From: Macrostomum hystrix | Lineage: Eukaryota; Platyhelminthes; Macrostomidae | Direction of reading: 5' to 3' | Length of the DNA stretch: 64,000 bases | Assembly (NCBI GenBank): GCA_950097015.1 | Contig: CATNEN010000005.1 | Coordinates: 744,001 to 808,000, forward strand | In this document: positions 36,401 through 48,004 of the stretch, in pieces | How positions within the stretch are numbered: the stretch's first letter is position 1 | Layout: each line of letters begins with the position of its first letter | Translations under genes and position numbers: made by a program | The notes under the pieces: model-generated | Database searches by the model: none | Seen by the model: the letters and a program-made list of their open reading frames with translations, nothing else | What the model was told of the DNA's origin: nothing

Positions 36401-36587
36401 GTGTGACAACCTCAATGCCGTTTAGAAGTTAAATTCAAACGCAAGGTTCAGTTTTCAAGCGAAAATAAAATAATCAAACGGCAAGAAATTTTCCAGACAC
36501 ATTCCGATAACTTGGAGAAAAATATTAATTATTACTTAGGAACAGTACAAACATTCTTACTTGTGTACAATCAATAATAGTCTTTTT

Positions 36588-36854
36588 TTAATCAGAATCA
36601 TCTGTTGAGTCGTCTTTCAGTTGGAGTAATATCCGATTTGTAGAGTCCAATAGCTTTAATAATTGCATTTTGGCTTCGATAAATTCTCCCTCAACGATGT
36701 GAATATTTGCTGATTTTGATTTTAATTCATCAAATCTAGCAAAAGCCGTATTGCCACGCTCCAGCATGTTATCTAACTGCTCTAGAGCACTGGCCTGGGC
36801 AGCTCGAGTTAAAGCAATGGCATCTCCTGTTGTTTTACGACGCTTCGCTTCCAT
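36588..36854 (-). CDS. Small predicted coiled-coil protein, 88 aa, function unknown
   Basis: An open frame from ATG at 36854 to TAA at 36588. The start has a good context (G at -3, G at +4). The product begins MEAKRRKTTG (basic) and continues with amphipathic heptad-like helices (ALEQLDNMLERGNTAFARF, EFIEAKMQLLKLLDSTNRIL). It ends in an acidic DDSTDDSD tail. Composition and codon use look protein-like, unlike the array shadows. I do not recognise the family; size and layout would suit a subunit of a small helical complex. The frame stays open upstream, but TTTTGCAG at 36871-36878 (minus strand) looks like a 3' splice site 16 nt before the ATG, so I start at this Met. It is convergent with PKG. 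Confidence 0.5.
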   Translation of the reverse strand: MEAKRRKTTGDAIALTRAAQASALEQLDNMLERGNTAFARFDELKSKSANIHIVEGEFIEAKMQLLKLLDSTNRILLQLKDDSTDDSD

Positions 36855-36870
36855 TGCAGTGTTTTCGGAG

Positions 36871-38522
36871 CTGCAAAATTGTGCGAAAAATACACGGAAT
36901 AAGAGTGAAGAAACTGCAAAAATCAAACTTCCTTCGAAGTAAATGACCAAAAATAAACTTAAGCATGGAGGCTTATACATCTCATTTCAATGCCCTTTTT
37001 TAACATCAGCATCAAAATCAGAGAGCGCTTTGTGGTGCAGGCTGGGCTCTCAAGCAAGCAGAAGATAACACATGTAATTATCTTTGAAAAACAATGTTTT
37101 TACTTCAGCCCATACCAATAGGTCAGAAAATGAACAGCAACTTCTACCTGTCTGTGCTGGTGAAAGATGGGCCCACCATTTGTGACAAGCAGAATGAACT
37201 GTGTGTGGCTGGCCCACTTCAGGACAAGGCAGCTCCACATTGAAAGTAAAGTGTGCTAGATACATTTCTTTCTAACTTTGTAACTCAGACTCACTAACTT
37301 CTTTGTTAGCAATATGCTAATATATATAAGGCATATAAGGCATAGCTTTAGAAAATAAAAAATATAAGAAAACATATTTTAGGCTAGAAGATAATAAAAG
37401 ATTACAGGCTAAAAAGGACACATAGTTTACTAAGGCCAGTGTGTAATATGAAGAACACCAAACTAACAAAATTATTTTTATGCGTAGGCCCCCATATTAG
37501 CTTGGGAAGTGGCCAATAAATCAATCTTTAGTAGCAAAACCTTAGCTCTAGAAAAATTTACTCACTACAAGTTACTCAACTGATTTAACATCATGGTATG
37601 CTAGTTGAGCAGAGCAGCCATCAGCTTGTGAATGTGATTTACATTCTCTGCATCACCTTGCTATAATAGGACAAAATGCTGTCTAGTGATTCACAAGCTT
37701 AAGTATGGCTGCTTAAGTATGGCTAGTGATTCAGACTCTATTTAAGAGACTACCAACTTTTGCTACCATGGCAGTACTGCAAAACCCCATGAGCTATTGT
37801 TTGACAGGCCTTGATGATAGACAGGTGCCCTACACAGTTGCTGTTTCTGGCTGTTAAGCTATGATGATTAAGTCAACAACTTGGCTAGTCATTCTTCTGA
37901 GACCTACCAGACGAGCAGCTCCCTTTAACTTAAATAAATTCAAATCATTGAATTCACTTTTTTAATTTTTATACAGTATTCTGAGTGAATCCTTGATTTT
38001 TTTAATATTATTATTTAATGGCAAATCTCTTGAAACATTTATCACATTAAAAATACTCTTTGGAATGTTCCTCAAAAAGAAAATTATGCTTTGGAATGTT
38101 TGTCAAATCAAATGAAAATTTTAACAATATGTATGGGGTTAACTATTTTTTCCCTAATACTTATTTGTTAGTTATTCATTCAAAAATGAGATTATTTGTG
38201 CAATTTGTGACATATGCATAAGAAAAACAGATGCAAAAATAGAGAATAAAATCAGAGTAGAAGACAAAGAAAAAATCTGAGAGAGCAAAAGAGAAGAAAA
38301 ATAGAGAAGATGGGGATATATAAATTAGACCAAAGAAATTACAAAAATGTGTCATAATTAAACCTGTAAAACAAACAAGGTTGCAAAATTGTAGTTAGTT
38401 TTACCTTATTTCAAGGAGCATCAATAGATGGGAAACTTAGTCAAACATCTGCTTTGGAATTGAACCCTTTGTCAAACATATACTAATGTCAGATACATAT
38501 ATATGATCAGACAAATAAACAA
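36871..38522. other. No further gene recognised; AT-rich
   Basis: Upstream side of the small minus-strand gene and then AT-rich DNA. Open frames such as 37050-37265 (-) show no homology. Words recur locally (ATATAAGGCATATAAGGCATA near 37323; CTTTGGAATGTT near 38059 and 38091), but there is no organised array. Confidence 0.5.
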
Positions 38523-38600
38523 AGTGTGTACATTTTGGGTAAGGGTTTCTATGGGGGCATTTATATTTGGTTCATTTGGAGTATGACAACCTCAATGCCA
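38523..38600 (+). repeat. Detached copy of the edge of the 35.8-36.4-kb array
   Basis: One repeat unit (GTACATTTTGGGTAAGGGTT then TCTATGGGGGCATT) followed by TTCATTTGGAGTATGACAAC and CTCAATGCC. This matches the last unit plus unique flank of the array at about 36366-36418 (TTCGTTCGGAGTGTGACAAC then CTCAATGCC). Unit and flank were therefore copied together over about 2.1 kb. Confidence 0.75.
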
Positions 38601-38615
38601 TTGATGATATTAGCT

Positions 38616-38678
38616 ATAGGCCTAGTGGAATCAGATGTAAACAAACATTAGTGGAATAGTTTTTCTATTGCTCAATTT
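38616..38678 (+). repeat. ~63-bp duplication, partner at 39748-39812
   Basis: ATAGGCCTAGTGGAATCAGA with the following ACAAACATTAGTGGAATAG and TTTTCTATTGCTCA is repeated with a few substitutions at 39748-39812. The copies are about 1.13 kb apart, in the same orientation. Both begin with the TAGGCCTA palindrome. Confidence 0.7.
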
Positions 38679-38962
38679 TCTGGTTTATTAAATAAACTAA
38701 AACTAATCAATTGAAGCTCACTTGCCCCCATTGACATGTAGCTTAATTTGATAGAAGCTTCATCAAATAGTTTGATAAAAATTCCATAAACCTGAGTTAA
38801 AGGTTTTAAATTGCATGCTTTCTAAGTTAAGAGCTTTACAACTTTTATCAAGTCAGTTTTGTTAGAAAAGTGACAGTATTTTACTATATACATTTTCTTA
38901 TAAAATAGTGCATATTAATTTTTGGCAGTTGTTATTTGTCCAGTTAACCGGACAAATAGCCA

Positions 38963-39342
38963 TTTGATTATTCGTCCGGTTAACTGAGTTATAACTTATA
39001 ACCTTTTAGAAGGGGTTGTAGCGCTACGACGAGAACCTCTATCATTTGTAAGATAAAATAATTAACAAGCTGCAAAAGGACAGTCATTCAGATTTGAAGT
39101 TTGTCTCAAATTATTTTTGCTTATCAGCTAATTAAAAAAATTAAAACCCTTTCCAGAAATTTGGTTATTTCAGGGACTAACTTAGTTCAAGGGTATAGTT
39201 TGGTCTTTGTGAGGTCAAGACTCAAGATGGCTCTCAGCAGGGCAAGAGTGGTCTTTGGGAGGATTGTTGCTCCTGCTCATTAAAAGGGGAGAAATTAAGT
39301 CCTTGGGTGGTTAGGCTAGGCCTAACCAGACGAATAATCAAA
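38963..39342. mobile_element. Inverted-repeat element 1 (MITE-like)
   Basis: TTTGATTATTCGTCCGGTTA at 38963-38982 is repeated inverted at 39322-39342 (19 of 21 positions pair). They enclose about 340 bp without coding capacity. Just outside the left arm is an imperfect palindrome (TTTGTCC.GTTAAC.GGACAAA, 38935-38956). I could not define a target-site duplication, so this is a structural call only. Confidence 0.4.
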
Positions 39343-39747
39343 CAACTAACTTAATTTTTTGCTAGGCCTAGTAAGAGCTATGAGGATATATATATATATA
39401 TTTTTGTAGGACCTACAAATAAAAGTCCTTGGCAATGATTACAGTTTGTTTTCATAATTTGGCATAAACCCATGACATAGAGTAGATTATTTTTCTTAAC
39501 ACTCTCAATTTTTTTGCTTAATAATTTGGCTGGAATATGATTATGGTCTTGCTGCAAAGAAAGGAACTACTTTCTAGTTGCAAAAGTGAGCTTAAAAACT
39601 GTGAATACGGATTAAAACGAATGGGTGTAACTTCGCATCTGAACTTGGTGAATACTGCGAAAAGTCTGCAAGTGTGAGGTTTGAAAGGTGTGAGCTAATA
39701 AAGGCCTAATATTAAATTCTTGAAGTTTCTTGATGTTAAGCTAGGCC

Positions 39748-39812
39748 TATAGGCCTAGTGGAATTAGATGCAAACAAACATTAGTGGAGTAGCTTTTCTA
39801 TTGCTCATTTTT
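39748..39812 (+). repeat. Second copy of the ~63-bp duplication
   Basis: Partner of 38616-38678. Here it is preceded by an additional TAGGCCTA, so two overlapping palindromes lie side by side (CTAGGCCTATAGGCCTAG). Confidence 0.7.
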
Positions 39813-39943
39813 ATGTCTTAAAATTTGAATTCAGAGACTAATTTCTTGTGCCCTCTTTGACGTGTGTCCGTTCTGTTGAGTGGTGGCTGGCCGTTTTGGC
39901 ATGTGGCCTTTTTGGCATGTGGCCGTTTTGGCATGAACACGAA

Positions 39944-40371
39944 GGATCCTAGACACTTCGTCATCTTACAACTTCGTCATCCACTTGGAAGGTAGGACAC
40001 TTCGTCATCCAGCCAATTGGCGTGCTTTAAAGTTTGGTCAGTTCGTCATCTACTAGGCCTAATAACAAGCAATCAAGTTCGTCATCAATAAAGTGAGGGT
40101 GGGGTGGTGGGGCAGAGGTGTGAACACACTTCACACTCTAAATTGTCAAAAAGAGGTGTCAAAACTTATTTCATTATAAGAGTTGATAGATAGGTGCCAA
40201 CACGATGTGAGGAGGTGGGGAGGGGTGGTTCTGTTCTAACTTTGAAAACTTTTGTTTTATAGATGACGAAGTGTCCACAAGTCTAAGTCTCTTCGTCATC
40301 CACCCTCTGAGAAATTGAACAGATCGTCATCTGGATGACGAAGTTGTAAGATGACGAACTGTCCAGGTACC
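39944..40371. mobile_element. Inverted-repeat element 2 (MITE-like) with CTTCGTCATC terminal repeats
   Basis: A 40-bp left arm (39944-39983, containing CTTACAACTTCGTCATCC) pairs with 40332-40371 at about 36 of 40 positions. Inside, further copies of TTCGTCATC occur in both orientations (near 40001, 40044, 40079, 40263, 40304 and 40323). The total is about 428 bp with no open frame of note. The inverted ends, small size and lack of coding suggest a non-autonomous DNA transposon. A target-site duplication is not evident. Confidence 0.6.
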
Positions 40372-43078
40372 GAACACAAATGCCTATAAAAATAATTCGC
40401 TGTTTCGAGACTAATATTCGAGATTATTCGAATATTCAAGACTAAATTCTAAATTTGCCCTTATTAATCTATCATTTAAGGAAAATTTTACTTTTTAAAT
40501 ATTTTATCTAGCTTTTTAAGGTATTGTAAAAAATATTAATGATAATTAATATGGTTGCTTTGAATCGTTTGTTTCTCTGTGACTTCGAATTTTTAAACTG
40601 CTTTTTGGCAATTTTCCAGGATATCAGCAATTATGCGTATTATGTTCATAAATTATGTACATGCACATAGTGCGCAACTTTACTTGAGCAAATTTTGTTT
40701 TGGCAACTTAAGTCCTCCATCAGTAGTCGCCTGGAACCAATAGGCAGTTATCAGCTAATATTGGAGTACCCGATCCTGACTACGACAAAGAAAGCTCACA
40801 CCGAAAAAAGCGAGTATCTGAAAAAAGTTAAAACGATCATATTCTACTTCTGCGCTACTTTAATTTATTAATAGGGGCCTAAAGAATCAAATTCAAGACT
40901 CTTCTAGTTCAATCTAAGTTTAATCTAGTTCAAAAGAATATACTAAATGTTGTAGTGCTTCTTTTACAATTGCACTTTCCTAGTAATTCAAATACATATT
41001 ATAAGTGGTTGGCCTAAATTCCTTACTTATTGCCTTCTGTCACTTACTGTGACATATACATTATACCACACCCCTGCTCGGGTGGACTTATGCAAACTAC
41101 TGATAGTTTGGGTAGCGTGGCTCTTTGTCACGATATTTCTGGCCTCCTGCCAGTTATATTCTAGATATTAAATCTAGTTAGATCTGGAGACAATGCTCTC
41201 AGGTGATTCAGACAAGTTTTGTCAGGTAATTCAGGCGCTCTGGCCAGTCTGTACTCGGGCTTCCCCGGATCGGTTTCAACGGCTTCCACTTACTTTAGAA
41301 ATAAGTAAGGCTTTTGTAAGATTGCTCACGAGGAGAATTGAACTGTTTCTAATAATGGGCACGAAACGGTTAGCTATCTAATTGAAACTGGGCTGTATTT
41401 ATAGTAATTTTTCCACGTACGCTGGATATACACTCGGTATATTTTTACATTTTAAACAAATCGAATAAGGCTAATATTACCAGTATACATACAGTATATT
41501 TTTTAGCGCGGATTTAAATTTGACCCACAACATAAACATTCTTCTATGGGCTCAGAAAATTGAAATTCTATGATTTCATTATGATCAATTAACTAGGCCT
41601 ACCAAATCTAGAATAAGATATCAGTATCACTATCAGTCACGAGTTATCAGTTCAAAAGATTGCAAAAGCTTTTTTATATAGAGTAATTAGTTCCTTCTTC
41701 TAATTTCTCATTGTCCTAATATTTGTAGGGGACTACTCCTTGTATGCAAAGTACATAGTCATAGACTATGTTCTGGATTAGTGACCTGGAATTAGACATT
41801 AAGTCTGACACTAACAGGCATTGAAATTAACTCAGGATTGCAATTAATTCAGATTCCTGAAATAGCTGTGGAGCCTGGAGGTCATTTATATTGGAACATA
41901 TAGAGAGCATATTTCTGCACTAGTAATAATGATAAATAATGTTAATGAGTTTAATAGACTGAGTCAAATAATATGCTATTCAGTTATATTATGGCCCTAA
42001 CAATTGAATAGACTCCTAGGCCTAGCCTAGGGATGTATAATAGGCCTAGTAGGAGATTGAGATGATCTAAAAAGATATTTAAAATAAAAATAAACAAATA
42101 ATTCCAAAAATCCATTTTTTCAAATTTTATGCAACTGAAGTTCTTAAATCAGCAGGCAATTATTATCCAATAGTAAAGTTCTTGCTAATGACAAGGGCAT
42201 AAAAAGCTTACTTGCCTCATTGACATTTAGCCACTTCCATGTTTGTCACTGAGTTCTATTAGGTAAGCCTTGCAAATCATTCAAAGCAAGCAAACAATAC
42301 TTAAAGAAACCTACTGAAACATCTATGTAACTCTCTAATTGAATAATTAAATACAACACAACTGTTTATATACAATATAGGCATTATTAATATAGACATT
42401 AGACATCTCATTTATGTCACAGTAGCAATAACTAATTTCAACTACACAACGACCATTTGGACCATAATACTATCTTTAGTGTCTAGGATGCAATCTACAA
42501 ACAAACTTTAGTAAAGATACTATTAGACTATAAAAATAAGTTGTCCTTTGATAGGAAATATTTTTTGTCTACATACAACTGTAATACCATTCTTAGTATA
42601 AATTGATGACTGTCCCAGACTCTAAATTCAAAAGAATTAATTGCAATATTTGACACATAATAAAGCATTCAGGCTATATATACTGTTAGTTGCATCTAGA
42701 TGTAATATTTTGGATTTGTATTTTTAAATTTATGTTACAATTTTTTAAATCTGTCTTAGATTGAGATTAAAACAATTAATCTATTAGATATTACTAAAAG
42801 TTATGTATATATTTGAGCAGATATTCTATGTTTTCTATGCTTTGTTTATATAGCCCTTATAATCCATATTTAATATTCTATAAAAGACAACAAGACTTAG
42901 TTTTTAAAACTTGTAGGCTGAATATAAAAACAAACAAAGGGCATAAACATATAAAAAAGCATTTCAAGTTTCTATTTTATTGTTTTGTTCTTGTCTCACA
43001 AAATTCTTACTAATAACTGCATGTGCTAAATCATTTCATAACTTCAGCAACAACAACTAAACAATTTTATTTTTCAAA
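40372..43078. other. No gene recognised; AT-rich IWS1 upstream region
   Basis: AT-rich DNA with several TAGGCCTA-type palindromes (near 41593, 42016 and 42042) and no credible exons. An acceptor-like CATAACTTCAG at 43037-43047 precedes the IWS1 ATG by 31 nt and may be a trans- or cis-splice acceptor. Confidence 0.5.
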
Positions 43079-46000
43079 ATGTCTGATCATGAATCTTATT
43101 CAGACCCAGACTCTCAACCAGCATTAATAAATGAGCAGCAGCAGCAGCAGTATGCTAATCAACCAGCATCACCCAGTTTAGATGACTCAAATTCTGTTAG
43201 CCCTGTTGATCAATATGAACCTCAGCAACAGCAGCCAGACTTTGATAGTAGCCAGGAAAGTGACAATAGTGCATACGAATCTGGGCCAAATCAGCCGGCC
43301 TCGCCAGGTGGAGTAGAGCCAGCCTCGCCAGGTGGAGTAGAGCCAGCCTCGCCAGATGGAGTAGAGCCAGCCTCGCCAGGTGGAGTAGAGCCAGCCTCGC
43401 CAGATGAAGTAGAGCCAGCCCCGCCAGATGGAGTAGAGCCAGCCTCGCCAGATGGAGTAGAACCAGCCTCGCCAGATGGAGTAGAGCCAGCCTCGCCAGA
43501 TGAAGTAGAGCCAGCCCCGCCAGATGGAGTAGAACCAGCCTCGCCAGATGGAGTAGAGCCAGCCTCGCCAGATGGAGTAGAGCCAGCCTCGCCAGATGGA
43601 GTAGAACCAGCCTCGCCAGATGGAGTAGAGCCAGCCTCACCAGATGGAGTAGAGCCAGCCATTGAGTCAGTTATAACGGATCCAGTCGCTAAGAATTCCG
43701 CAGAAATTGAAGCATTAGCTCAAGCCAACGAGGTTGATGTACAAATCTCGCGCGCTGAAGAAGCCGATTCCGCTGTCGTTGAATCGATCGTAGAAATATG
43801 CAACAATGTTGCCACAGTTGAAGCTGTAATTACAGACGAATCTGAACCACAAGAGCCGGCTCAGTCTAACGAAATCATTATTGGCCAATCAGCTGGAGAG
43901 CCATCCAGAAAACGTCATCGTAGCGACGACGACGCCGATAAAGTTGAAGAGGAAGACGAAGAAGGCGATGACGAGTCAGATTTTGAAGGCTTTGAACCAC
44001 CGGAAGCTAAACATCCTAGAAGGCATCGGTCAGCTGTTCTCGACGATGACGACGAAGATAAAAAAGATGCAGAGCAGGTCGATATAGAATCCGGTCAGCA
44101 ACAGCAGGCTACTGGCATCATCAACGACATCTTCGGCGACTCCGACCAAGAGGAAAAAGACGAGGAGGATGGTGACAATGCTGCTGAAGAAGAAGAGTTT
44201 GAAGGCTTCAACCCAGCCGAAGCCGACGATCAGGAAGAGGGCGCCGATGCAGATCGGGGTGACGCTTCTAAAAGCAGCAAAAAGCAGCGTCGCGATTCTT
44301 CTTCCTCATCGTCGTCCGGCGACGAAGGCGTCGATGGAGACGAAGAGCAGCCGGCCGGTTTTCCTGTCTCTGACTTCGACGCCATCATGCAGCGCAAGAA
44401 GGAGGAGCGCAGAAATTCTCGAAAGCGGCGCAGCACAGCTAAGAGCGAGTTCTTGACGGACGCTGATAGCGTCATTACTCACGTGAGTCCTCTGGACTCC
44501 TGGCCGTCCTAGGATCTTCCTAAGAGCACTTTATAGGCTTTACCCTTCATGGAACTCTTTTCCTAGGACTTCAGTAGCTTTCTGTGTCCTTAATCGACCA
44601 CTTGACCTAGGACTTCAGTAGCTATCTGTGTCCTTAATGGGCCACGGGACCTCGAATATCAAAACTATTTTATAAGCTACTTATTAAACTATTATCAGGT
44701 TGTTTACGAAATGCGCGAAGCTGCTCAAAGTGACCGAGAGCTGATGGAGAACGGTCGGCCCGCAACCAAGAAAATGAAGATGCTACCAAAGGTAGGACAA
44801 TGACCAACTGAATCTAGAATGTCTGTATTGTAAACAATGACCAACTGAATCTAGAATGACTGCATTGAGACAATGACCAACTGAATCTAGAATGACTGTA
44901 TTGTAAACAATGACCAACTAGATCTAGAATGACTGCATTGAGACAATGACCAACTAGATCTAGCATGACTGCATTGAGACAATGACCAACTGAATCTAGA
45001 ATGACTGCATTGAGACAATGACCAACTGAATCTAGAATGACTGCATTGAGATAATGACCAACTGAATCTAGAAGGACTGCATTGAGACAATGACCAACTG
45101 AATCTAGAATGACTGCATTGAGATAATGACCAACTGAATCTAGAAGGACTGCATTGAGACAATGACCAACTGAATCTAGAAGGACTGCATTGAGACAATG
45201 ACCAACTGAATCTAGAATGACTGCATTGAGACAATGACCAACTGAATCTAGAATGACTGCATTGAGACAATGACCAACTAGATCTAGCATAACTGCATTG
45301 AGACAATGACCAACTGAATCTAGAATGACTGCATTGAGGCAATGACCAACTGAATCTAGGATGACTGCATTGAGATAATGACCAACTGAATCTAGAAGAA
45401 CTGAATTGAGACAATGACCAACTGAATCTAGAATGACTGTATTGAGACAATGACCAACTGAATCTAGAATGACTGCATTGAAACAATGACCAACTGAATC
45501 TAGAATAACTGTATTGAGACAATGACCAACTGAATCTAGAATGACTGAATTGAGACAATGACCAACTGAATCTAGAATGACTGCATTGAGACAATGACCA
45601 ACTAAATCTAGAATAACTGAATTGAGACAATGACCAACTGAATCTAGAATGACTGTATTGAGACAATGACCAACTGAATCTAGAATGACTGTATTGAGAC
45701 AATGACCAACTGAATCTAGAATGACTGTATTGAAACAATGACCAACTGAATCTAGCATGACGGCATTGAGACAATGACCAACTGAATCTAGAATGACTGT
45801 ATTGAAACAATGACCAACTGAATCTAGAATGACTGTATTGAAACAATGACCAACTGAATCTAGAATGACTGTATTGAGACAATGACCAACTGAATCTAGC
45901 ATGACGGCATTGAGACAATGACCAACTGAATCTAGAATGACTGTATTGAAACAATGACCAACTGAATCTAGAATGACTGTATTGAGACAATGACCAACTG

Positions 46001-47342
46001 AATCTAGAATGACTGTATTGAGACAATGACCAACTAGATTTAGAACCGACCAAGCAACAACTATTTGCTTTGTACACACCAGGTTGTCAGTCTTCTCACT
46101 AAGGCGGATGTTGTATCCAGCCTAAGCGACAGTGCAATTCTGAGCGCCATCACTGAGTGGCTGGCCCCCTGCCCGGATGGCTCGCTGCCTTCGTTGCAAA
46201 TTCGAGAGACGCTGCTCCGCATGCTAGAGACCATACCCGGTATTGATTCGGACGGTCTAGCCAGCAGTGGCTTAGGCAAGGCTGTCATGTATCTCTATAA
46301 GCACAAGCGAGAGTCGCGGCCAAATAAGACCATCTGCGGCCGGTTGATTAACGCCTGGTCTAGGCCTATTTTCCAGCTAACTGACAACTATAGCACCCTG
46401 ACCAAGGAAGAGCGAGAGGAGCGGGACTATGCTAATATTCCCCAGTATAAGAGGGCCACTGATGCCAGGTCGTCTGGTAAGTGTCATTGTCACGGGCATT
46501 TTGCTTGAGAAATTTGATACAGCTGACATGTGGGATAATAGCTACAACTGGCAGGTGGGATAATTGCTACAACTGGCAGGTGGGATAATAGCTACAACTG
46601 CCAGATGGGATAATAGCTACAACTGGCAGGTGGGATAACAGCTACAACTGGCAGGTGGGATAATAGCTACAACTGGCAGGTGGGATAATAGCTACAACTG
46701 GCAGGTGGGATAATAGCTACAACTGGCAGGTGGGATAATAGCTACAACTGGCAGGTGGGATAATAGCTACAACTGGCAGGTGGGATAATAGCTACAACTG
46801 GCAGGTGGGATAATAGCTACAACTGCCAGATGGGATAATTGCTACAACTGGCAGGTGGGATAATAGCTACAACTGCCAGATGGGATAATAGCTACAACTG
46901 GCAGGTGGGATAATAGCTACAACTGGCAGGTGGGATAATAGCTACAACTGGCAGGTGGGATAATAGCTACAACTGGCAGGTGGGATAATAGCTACAACTG
47001 GCAGGTGGGATAATAGCTACAACTGGCAGGTGGGATACTATCTGTCCCTATCTTATGGCTATCCCAGGCCGCGGTGACGACCAGCGCAAAGCCAAGCCGG
47101 GTGAGCCAGGGTACGTGGCCCGCGCCAGAGTGCCGATGCCATCTAACAAAGACTACGTTGTACGGCCGAAGCCTCGCGTTGATGTCGACGCTGTCAGGCT
47201 GGCCTCCTCGGCGCCAAAGAAGCGCGAACGTCAGGTTTGGTTTGAGCGACACGTGCGACAGCTGAAAGACAAGAGCCGCAACAGCAAATCTGTTAAGAAG
47301 GCTGTGGCTATGAGTATTGAAGGTCGCAAGATGGCCCTGTGA
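43079..47342 (+). CDS. IWS1: IWS1-like transcription elongation factor, complete, 4 exons, 721 aa
   Basis: Exons 43079-44482, 44699-44791, 46083-46476 and 47068-47342 join in phase (0, 0, 1) with GT/AG borders; total 2,166 nt. IWS1 (Spn1) binds SPT6 and RNA polymerase II and links elongation to mRNA processing and export in the nucleus. The N-terminal ~470 residues are acidic and disordered. They contain fifteen EPASPDGV-type octapeptides, an RKRHR basic patch, two FEGF motifs, and DIFGDSD, which resembles the SPT6-binding segment I recall in human IWS1. DFDAIMQRKKEE and DADSVI lead into the TFIIS N-terminal-like domain (~470-580): PDGSLPSLQIRETLLRML, GLGKAVMYLYKHKRESRPNK, LINAWSRPIF. The C-terminal part has RARVPMPSNKDYVVRPK and ends SIEGRKMAL. 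All core motifs are conserved, and I see no break. Confidence 0.95.
43292..43651 (+). repeat. 24-bp coding minisatellite in IWS1 exon 1, 15 units
   Basis: Fifteen in-frame copies of a 24-bp unit encode (E/Q)PA(S/P)P(D/G)(G/E)V. Thirteen keep a Ser-Pro dipeptide. Units 5-8 (DEV, PPDGV, SPDGV, SPDGV) are repeated as units 9-12, showing a four-unit duplication. The length is probably polymorphic. Confidence 0.95.
44796..46043 (+). repeat. 36-bp minisatellite filling IWS1 intron 2, ~34 copies
   Basis: The unit comprises ATGACCAACTGAATCTAGAA, then TGACTGCATTGAGACA. Variants are GTATTG, GAATTG, AAGGACTG and ACTAGATCTAG. The first unit begins within 5 nt of the donor (AAAG|GTAGGACAATGACC) and the last ends about 40 nt before the acceptor. 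The multiple-of-three period opens minus-strand frames of about 400 codons, not called. Confidence 0.95.
46528..47034 (+). repeat. 25-bp minisatellite filling IWS1 intron 3, ~20 copies
   Basis: The unit comprises GGTGGGATAATAGCTACAAC plus TGGCA, with CAGATGGG and AATTGC variants, very homogeneous. It occupies about 510 of 591 intron bases, ending about 33 bp before the acceptor. GGCAG|GTGGGA in each unit resembles a donor site. Confidence 0.95.
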
Positions 47343-48004
47343 AGCTTAATCGTTTACTATTTTTGTGGGTGAATGTCTAAAAGTCTTTATTATCGTTTCG
47401 TTTTACCAACAAATCTGTTGCCTCACTGTTACTATCGGCTTTTTTTCTAGAACCAAAATCTTAAAAGCCTGGTTCCGTTAATAATAATAATCATAGTCAG
47501 TAAGACAGTTCAACTGTCGCCGTTGTACAGATGACCGCTCTGAATATTGAAATTTAAAGTAAAACTACATATAATACTTATAATTAATATTATTTTATGT
47601 CTAAGCATCATTGATTAATTATTAATGTTTTTCTGAAAATCATTACGAAATGTTTATTGTTTCCCAATTCCTAAACTATTATCCCACTGTCTGATAAAGT
47701 GGCTTTCAGTTAATTTTAATCAACATATAATGATTAGTTTTCATATTCAAGAATATATATAGTGCTTTAGAAAGCACTAGAATCAGTATGTCCGTCTTTA
47801 GTTGTAGTTTTACTTGCGGAATTGCAGAAAGATCATTAAATAAATAGCTCGTATATAATAATTAAGCTAATAAAGCATTTCATTTTGCCCGCTTATTAAT
47901 TTCATAATTCACTCTGGGCAGTTTTACTTATGCGACTATATCTTTAATTGCTCTGAGCTTTCTTATCTTATTAATTTCATTTATTTATTTAAAGAATGCT
48001 CATA
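47343..48004 (+). other. IWS1 3' UTR and flank; candidate poly(A) signal at 47839-47844
   Basis: AT-rich sequence after the IWS1 stop. AATAAA occurs at 47839-47844 and again near 47870 (AATAAAG), about 500 bp after the stop. No other feature is seen. Confidence 0.45.

Noticed and set aside
44814-46079. ~400-codon minus-strand frames (GHCLNAVILDSV and FSWSLSQ repeats)
   Set aside because: Two overlapping frames over the 36-bp array in IWS1 intron 2; a period artefact.
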